Shown here: one piece after another, positions 59,222 to 64,000 of the stretch
Layout: each line of letters starts with the position of its first letter
How positions within the stretch are numbered: position 1 is the stretch's first letter
Source: Platycnemis pennipes
Taxonomy: Eukaryota; Arthropoda; Insecta; Odonata; Platycnemididae
NCBI GenBank assembly: GCA_933228895.1
Contig: OW121851.1
Coordinates: 109,513,271 to 109,577,270, forward strand
DNA: 64,000 bases
Direction of reading: 5' to 3'
Notes under the pieces: model-generated
Seen by the model: only the letters and a program-made list of their open reading frames with translations
Told to the model about the DNA's origin: nothing
The model's database searches: none
Program-made: the position numbers and the translations under genes

Positions 59222-60581
59222 TGATTTACCAGAGTCACCATCCCTTGATTCCAATGCAGAGGAGACAATGCTCTCTGCTTCCTCAAGTTTCTCTGTTGTA
59301 ATGGACAGCCCTTCACGTGACTTGAGCCCTAATTACCCTTTGCCGAAGAGGAAGAACTCTGGGCCATCACAATTGACATTGAAAGGTTTCATGGAGAAAA
59401 AGGGAAAATTCAAGCCAGGTGATCAACGAAGTAAAGAAATCACAAGATTAATTGCTGAGATGGTGTGCCTGGATAATCAGCCCCTGTCAGTTGTAGAGAA
59501 TAAAGGTTTTCAGGCTCTGGTTCTCCATTTAGAGCCAAGATACACAATGGCATCTAGGAAGCATATTGGAAATAAATTAATTCCAGAAATGTATGATGAA
59601 ACAAAAACAAAAGTCGGGGCTATTCTCAGCAAAGCAGAGAGTATTTCCATTACAACAGATATGTGGACATCAACGAGTAATGATGATTACCTCAGTATAA
59701 CTGCTCACTTCATTGATGCTGACTTTAAATCTCACCATTTGTGTTTAGAGGTAGTGCCTTTTCCTGAAGTGTCACACACTGGTCAAAACTTGAGGGTATT
59801 TATTTGTGAAACTCTTAAAAGCTGGGACATAGAAGACAAAATATTTTTGATTGTGCGTGATAATGGGAGGAACATATGCTGTGCTCTTAATGAGTCTGAT
59901 TTCAGCCATATTCCATGTCTTGCTCACACACTGCAGTTGGTGGTCAAAGATGGACTTCTTAATAATAAGATGGTGAGTGGTTTGATTGCTACATGTCGGC
60001 GTCTTGTAGGTCATTTTAAACACTCTTCCAAAGCTACCAAAGTTTTAAAAAAAGCCCAAGTGACTGTGGGAGTTAAGCAACACAGGCTACTGCAGGATGA
60101 GCCCACCAGATGGAACTCCTCATTGCATATGCTTACAAGGTTGCTTGAACAAAAGGCAGCAGTTACACTGGCAGCGACATATCTTACTGTTCCTGTTGAA
60201 TTAACTTCTCATCATTGGGAGCAGATTGTAAGTGTTGCAGGCATTGCAAACATTTTTAATCAAGCAACGTTTGCCGTGAGTTCAGCTGATGTAACCATAT
60301 CAGAAGTTATCCCCATCATTAACAGTGCAATGCATGAATTGAAGAAACCTGCACCAGTCTCTTCTGGCTTACAAGGTGTGAAAAACGACTTATTGACTGC
60401 ACTGAAGTGCCGATACCCATCAGTGGAAAGTAATGAATTCTACGCTGTTGCAACTCTCCTTGATCCAAGGTTCAAAGGAAGTGTTTTCCAAAGTAAGGAG
60501 CTTTTGCAACAAGCCAAAACCCAGCTAATTCAGGAGGTTAAAAGCATAAGTGGCACATATCCTGAGGAAAGGAGAGAACTG
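59222..60581 (+). CDS. hAT transposase exon 2 (catalytic core)
   Basis: 453 codons after acceptor TATTTCTAG. A Ser-rich linker is followed by the RNase H-like domain: ITTDMWTS (first Asp), IFLIVRDNGRNICCAL (where second-Asp TDNA-type is usual), CLAHTLQLVVKDGL (hAT C-x-x-H), DEPTRWNSSLHMLTRL, and FYAVATLLDPRFKG. It closes with donor CTG/GTAAGT at 60581/60582 in phase 0. The frame is uninterrupted over the whole exon, so the insertion is fairly young. Similar length and order to ZBED1-type transposases. Confidence 0.93.
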
Positions 60582-60679
60582 GTAAGTAGGCTAGCGTAAG
60601 AAATTTATCATTTGATTGCTTCTTATTTCATGGTTTATGTAGACATGTTAAAATCTTTCCATTTTCTTTCTTATCATAG

Positions 60680-61031
60680 GCTCCCACATCAGATGTTAAG
60701 ACGTCGATGCATGGAATGTGGTCATTTTATAGTCGTATTATGAGCCCTGTAATCTAATCATTCTGCTACTGCTGAGGAAGAAGTGGAAAGGTATTTGCAA
60801 GAAGAGCTTCTTCCTCCTGAAAACAATGCCTTAGAATACTGGAAAAGAGTTGTACATCAGTTTTCAGTGCTACCAAAACTGGCTAGGAAGTACCTTTCAG
60901 CACCACCCTCAACAGTGCAATCAGAGAGACTGTTCAGCACGGCTGGCATTATATGTGATAAGAAGAGGAATCGGCTTGATCCTGAACGTGTTAAAATGCT
61001 CATTTTTTTAAATAAAAACTTAAAGCATTAA
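60680..61031 (+). pseudogene. hAT transposase exon 3, one frameshift
   Basis: After acceptor TTATCATAG the frame reads APTSDVKTSMHGMWSFYSRI then meets TAA at 60755-60757. One base further the sequence continues as a normal hAT C-terminus: EEEVERYLQEELL, the dimerisation block SAPPSTVQSERLFSTAG, and DPERVKMLIFLNKN, to TAA at 61029-61031. So a one-base insertion near 60755 is the only break I see in an otherwise complete gene; it could also be a sequencing error. Confidence 0.85.
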
Positions 61032-61279
61032 AGTTTTTATATGCTTGCAGTTGGAGTGTTTAATTCTATAGTGTGGAAAATTAATATTAGAATTCAAAAT
61101 AAATACAAGCTTATGTAAAAATGACAAGGCAACATTTAGATTCTTGATAAAATTTACGATTCAAGGTAAAGTTAAGATTTGGATTCGAAATAAGATTCGA
61201 GATTCGAGGGTGAATTTAAGATTCGGATTCGAGATTCGGATTCGAGAAAAACTGGATTCGACCCATCTCTAATTCCCAC

Positions 61280-62247
61280 TTATCGTGGCTAACGCGTCTC
61301 GTCCTCCCTCCGTGACACTGGGCTGGAGTGCGCCTTCCTGTATGATATTCTCGCCGACGCCTCCTCAATCCCGCTCCTTACTCTGCTGAAGTCCTTTTCT
61401 CGGGCACCTGCCGTAGGATCAGCATTACTTCACTGATGGGTCCTCTTCAAGGGTTCCCGGGCCTATTCTCCTGACGCATACGTCTCGTTCACCTTCACTT
61501 CCGACTCTCCCCGTGCCTTTTCACTACCGTTCCGTGTCGCGTCCTCCTGACTATATCCGTTCATGGTCGCGTCACTACTCACGCTCTTGTTGTTTCCATT
61601 CTTGCCCATTCTTACGCTCGTTTTTCCTAACCTATTATTTGGCCGAGTGTACTGCCAACCCCCAGCGTTTAACTGATAGCCCCTATTGTTGTCCGCGCCG
61701 CGGGTACTGCCAACCCGTGGCGTTTATCCTGAAGGTTTACAACGTGTTTATAAAACAATAGGTCTGACACAGTTGAAAGATATTAATAGTATATGTAAAT
61801 ATTAAATGTAGGAGAGCATAATCTCAACCTTCAACTACTAAAATAGTGATACAGACATTATAAATATAGGCCTTAATGTTGAAAGAAACTGCCTCCATTG
61901 TTGACACTGCATAAAACTGATCATTAACATATGCATAAGGAAACTCCAACTTACAATTGGATGGTAGAGTAATCAAAGACGGTTTACTAATAAATTCTAT
62001 GTATCTATTAAAAATCCAATATGAATATTTTAAAAGTTACAAAATATAATGTTTGATTTGCATGATAGGCAGCAGAGCAAAAGAAAAAAATAAAAAATAC
62101 CACAAATTTTTACACACAATAAACACTTTTCTCGGTTTCCAAATAAAATTGAATCAGCATGAGCAAATACTGTTTAGCTATGCTGGCACTTTTAACAAAT
62201 CGAATTGTTTCAGGGGTAATAAATACAGTTAAAATGTGTACACTCAC
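61280..62247. other. SLC33A1 intron, GC-richer then AT-rich
   Basis: 61290-61760 is GC-richer than its surroundings without a recognised product; 61760-62247 is AT-rich. No element end found. Confidence 0.4.
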
Positions 62248-62365
62248 CTGGTGGAATGAGTAGCTAGCAAGTAGAAGGATATAATAATATGAGGGAACAG
62301 ATCCATGGTTTATGAGTGATGGGGTGATCCATACAATAAATGCTGCAATAAGACCAAAGGCCAAT
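62248..62365 (-). CDS. SLC33A1: Acetyl-CoA transporter, internal exon
   Basis: One leading base plus 39 codons, acceptor CTGTTTTTAG (ending 62366) and donor CAG/GTGAGT (62247-62242). Encodes LAFGLIAAFIVWITPSLINH, a short loop and YYYILLLASYSFHQ: two membrane helices around the luminal turn typical of SLC33A1, just before the VTVYSM stretch of the next exon. The preceding exon must lie beyond 64000. Together the three exons give about 174 residues of the C-terminal third of a protein that is about 550 residues in vertebrates. Confidence 0.92.
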
Positions 62366-62488
62366 CTAAAAACAGAATAAAAAAAGCATCAACATGTGCA
62401 CGACTAATAATGTTCACAACAAACCAAATTGAAATAGCAAATAATTTCAAAATTATAAATTAGGTATTATTTAATCAAAAGGTTAGTC

Positions 62489-62691
62489 AATTGATTAAAA
62501 CTTTCGCAGTCCGTGTCTGAGTGATGGGATTTTTTTTGGGGGTTTCTACCCGATTACGTGGTTGTCCACCAACATTTCCCCTCCGCCGCTGGAGGGGAAT
62601 GCTGCTCATTCTACCCTGATGAGGCCTCCAGCAGCAGAGGGGAAACGGTGACCAACCACGTAATCTCAGAGAAACCCCCCAAAAAAACCAC
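62489..62691. mobile_element. Hairpin element with ribozyme core, copy 2
   Basis: About 203 bp, between perfect 14-bp direct repeats TCAAAAGGTTAGTC at 62475-62488 and 62692-62705. Arms about 62515-62592 and 62631-62690 are inverted. It opens with AATTGATTAAAACT as in copy 1 and shares its arm sequence. The right arm contains a hammerhead-like core. Inserted in an intron upstream of exon 62248-62365. Confidence 0.85.
62616..62650 (+). ncRNA. Hammerhead-like core, cleavage triplet lost
   Basis: CTGATGA, GG, stem II CCTC / loop CAGCAGCA / GAGG (perfect), G, GAAAC, then GGTG where copy 1 has GTCGGTGG. Two bases (TC of the triplet) are missing, so this copy should not cleave. ACC before the core still pairs with GGT. 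Confidence 0.55.
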
Positions 62692-62705
62692 TCAAAAGGT
62701 TAGTC

Positions 62706-64000
62706 TCAAAGTGTAGCAAATTACTGCTTATTACTAGGTCAGACTGCAAATTAAATTTGTAAATTAAAATTTCTGATTAGACTTGTTGCTTACTTGATAT
62801 TATTCACTTATTTACATACTGTCCATATTGGGAGACTGGATGATGGAACTGTTAGTGTACTCAACTTCAGTTTTTAGCCACTGCAGTTTCTACGTAGGGT
62901 ATTTCCCGGTGTGCAATTGAGTGTTATGTTGAGAACATTTGGAGTAGAGATCTTAGGCAGTAAAGAGTGTTACCCCATGGTATTATTTGTTTAGAGCAGG
63001 ATAATGTGATATTGCTTGTACTGGGTTTTTCCTCATCTTTCTGTGAGAATATGTGAGCAAGAGTATTTATAGAATATGTAGATGGTTCATTAATCTGCAT
63101 GTTATTGGGGTAACTAGTATGTGTAGAGAAGTTATTATCAATATTACTTATGGCAAATAACAGTATCTCAAGATGTTATACACAGCATCACAATGACTCA
63201 ACCAACTATTCCTGGAGTTAATAATTACTGCCCCATGAACAATATTTAGCCAAAAATGCATATGTTTAGGAATGGAGAGCACCCAGGAAAACGAAACATT
63301 TCCCCTGGAAAACTCAGGGAATTTCTAAATGGCTTCACAGTGGACACCCCGACTTGGCTCTCTTGGTCATACTGATCTTATTTTTTGTATGGCATCATTA
63401 CCCCTGTTGTGACAAATCTTGGACATGGAGCAGCTATCTAACTCTATTACATGGAGTACATCAGCCAAATGGTGCAGAGCATGAAAACAAGAACTAATGA
63501 AATCAAAAAGTAATTGATGAGAGGTTACGAAAGCTACGACTTTGCAAAACACCTGATAAAAATGGGGCTTAAAGTGATTTCATGCCAGATGTCTTGAACA
63601 ACAAATGTGAAAGATGTAAACTAGACTTTCTGCTTAAGTTTGAAGCTGACAATTACTCAAATAATGGGGAGAGTTTCAGAAAATACCTTATACACTACCC
63701 TCTATCCATCTCTGTTATTTTCCCCACCCTTCTTTAATTATGAGTATGCAGGCTTCATACATCTTACCCAGATATTCTGCTGTGTTGAGTACTTGGAATA
63801 GATCATAGGGCATATCATTCCTGGAGCCCAGAGAAACACCCATATGGGACCAGTATGCCTTAGGCAACTGACCTCCATTGGTAGGGTGTAGGGTGATTGG
63901 CACCAAGGAGGCTAGAATGCACTGGAGGAGGAGGCGTTGCAGCTGATTTGATAGGCCAGTGGCCATTATGGTAGGTACTGTGATATGGGCTGGCTACTTG
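62706..64000. other. SLC33A1 intron to window edge
   Basis: No further transporter exon recognised. A minus-strand open frame at 63715-63966 (83 codons, from MATGLSNQLQRLLLQC to IIKEGWGK) does not match SLC33A1 or a repeat I know. It could be a repeat-derived frame. Confidence 0.4.

Larger units (their letters stand above)
56953..61271 (+). mobile_element. Full-length hAT transposon
   Basis: 4319 bp with ends TAGGGATGGG and, reversed, TAGAGATGGG, and a perfect 8-bp target duplication ATTCCCAC at 56945-56952 and 61272-61279. The subterminal regions are packed with TTCGAATCC-type words (56967-57062; 61150-61262), probably transposase binding sites. It encodes a three-exon hAT transposase on the plus strand (58091-61031) and carries a nested element (57065-57833). 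It sits antisense in the SLC33A1 intron. Confidence 0.95.

Noticed and set aside
63715..63966. Upstream exon of SLC33A1
   Set aside because: The expected segment before the LAFGL exon should resemble the conserved loop and helices of the family; this frame does not, and it lacks a fitting donor in phase.

Overview
The window is nuclear DNA of an animal, most likely an arthropod and probably an insect. The basis is spliced genes with GT-AG introns, a chitin-binding type-2 (peritrophin-like) secreted protein, and a repeat load dominated by Penelope-like elements (PLEs), RTE/BovB-like LINEs, a CR1/Jockey-like LINE, tRNA-derived SINEs and hAT, pogo/Tigger-like and piggyBac-like DNA transposons. 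Species cannot be fixed from the sequence. Only two host genes are recognised, and both are incomplete here.

Layout. Positions 1-16900 are almost all mobile DNA: a small hairpin element with a hammerhead-ribozyme core, a decayed PLE, LINE and SINE fragments, a four-level nested insertion at 6466-8340, two hAT-type MITEs, and a rearranged 1.5 kb tandem duplication. Positions 16939-23176 hold two coding exons of the chitin-binding gene (+ strand), separated by a 5 kb intron containing LINE and SINE fragments; a LINE remnant abuts the second exon's acceptor. Positions 25499-26803 are a long foldback element. Positions 27770-30000 are a Tigger transposase pseudogene. Positions 30335-34260 are bounded by a diverged inverted repeat and contain a broken reading frame of an uncharacterised type. 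Positions 35230-40222 hold an internally deleted RTE and a TTAA-flanked piggyBac-like element that contains another hairpin and another RTE lineage.

Positions 44677-62365 hold the last three coding exons of an SLC33A1-type acetyl-CoA transporter on the minus strand; earlier exons lie beyond the right edge. Its 11.7 kb intron is about 70% DNA transposon. This includes a 4.3 kb hAT element with a perfect 8-bp target duplication and a nearly complete three-exon transposase gene broken by one frameshift.

The most interesting signal is a set of hammerhead-ribozyme-like cores (CTGANGA, a stem II, GAAAC, then usually GTC or GTA) in six places. The stems are built from different bases that still pair. 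Three of the cores lie in small inverted-repeat insertions flanked by 12-14 bp duplications, and a fourth such hairpin carries decayed cores. This looks like a PLE-dependent, ribozyme-bearing foldback retroelement.
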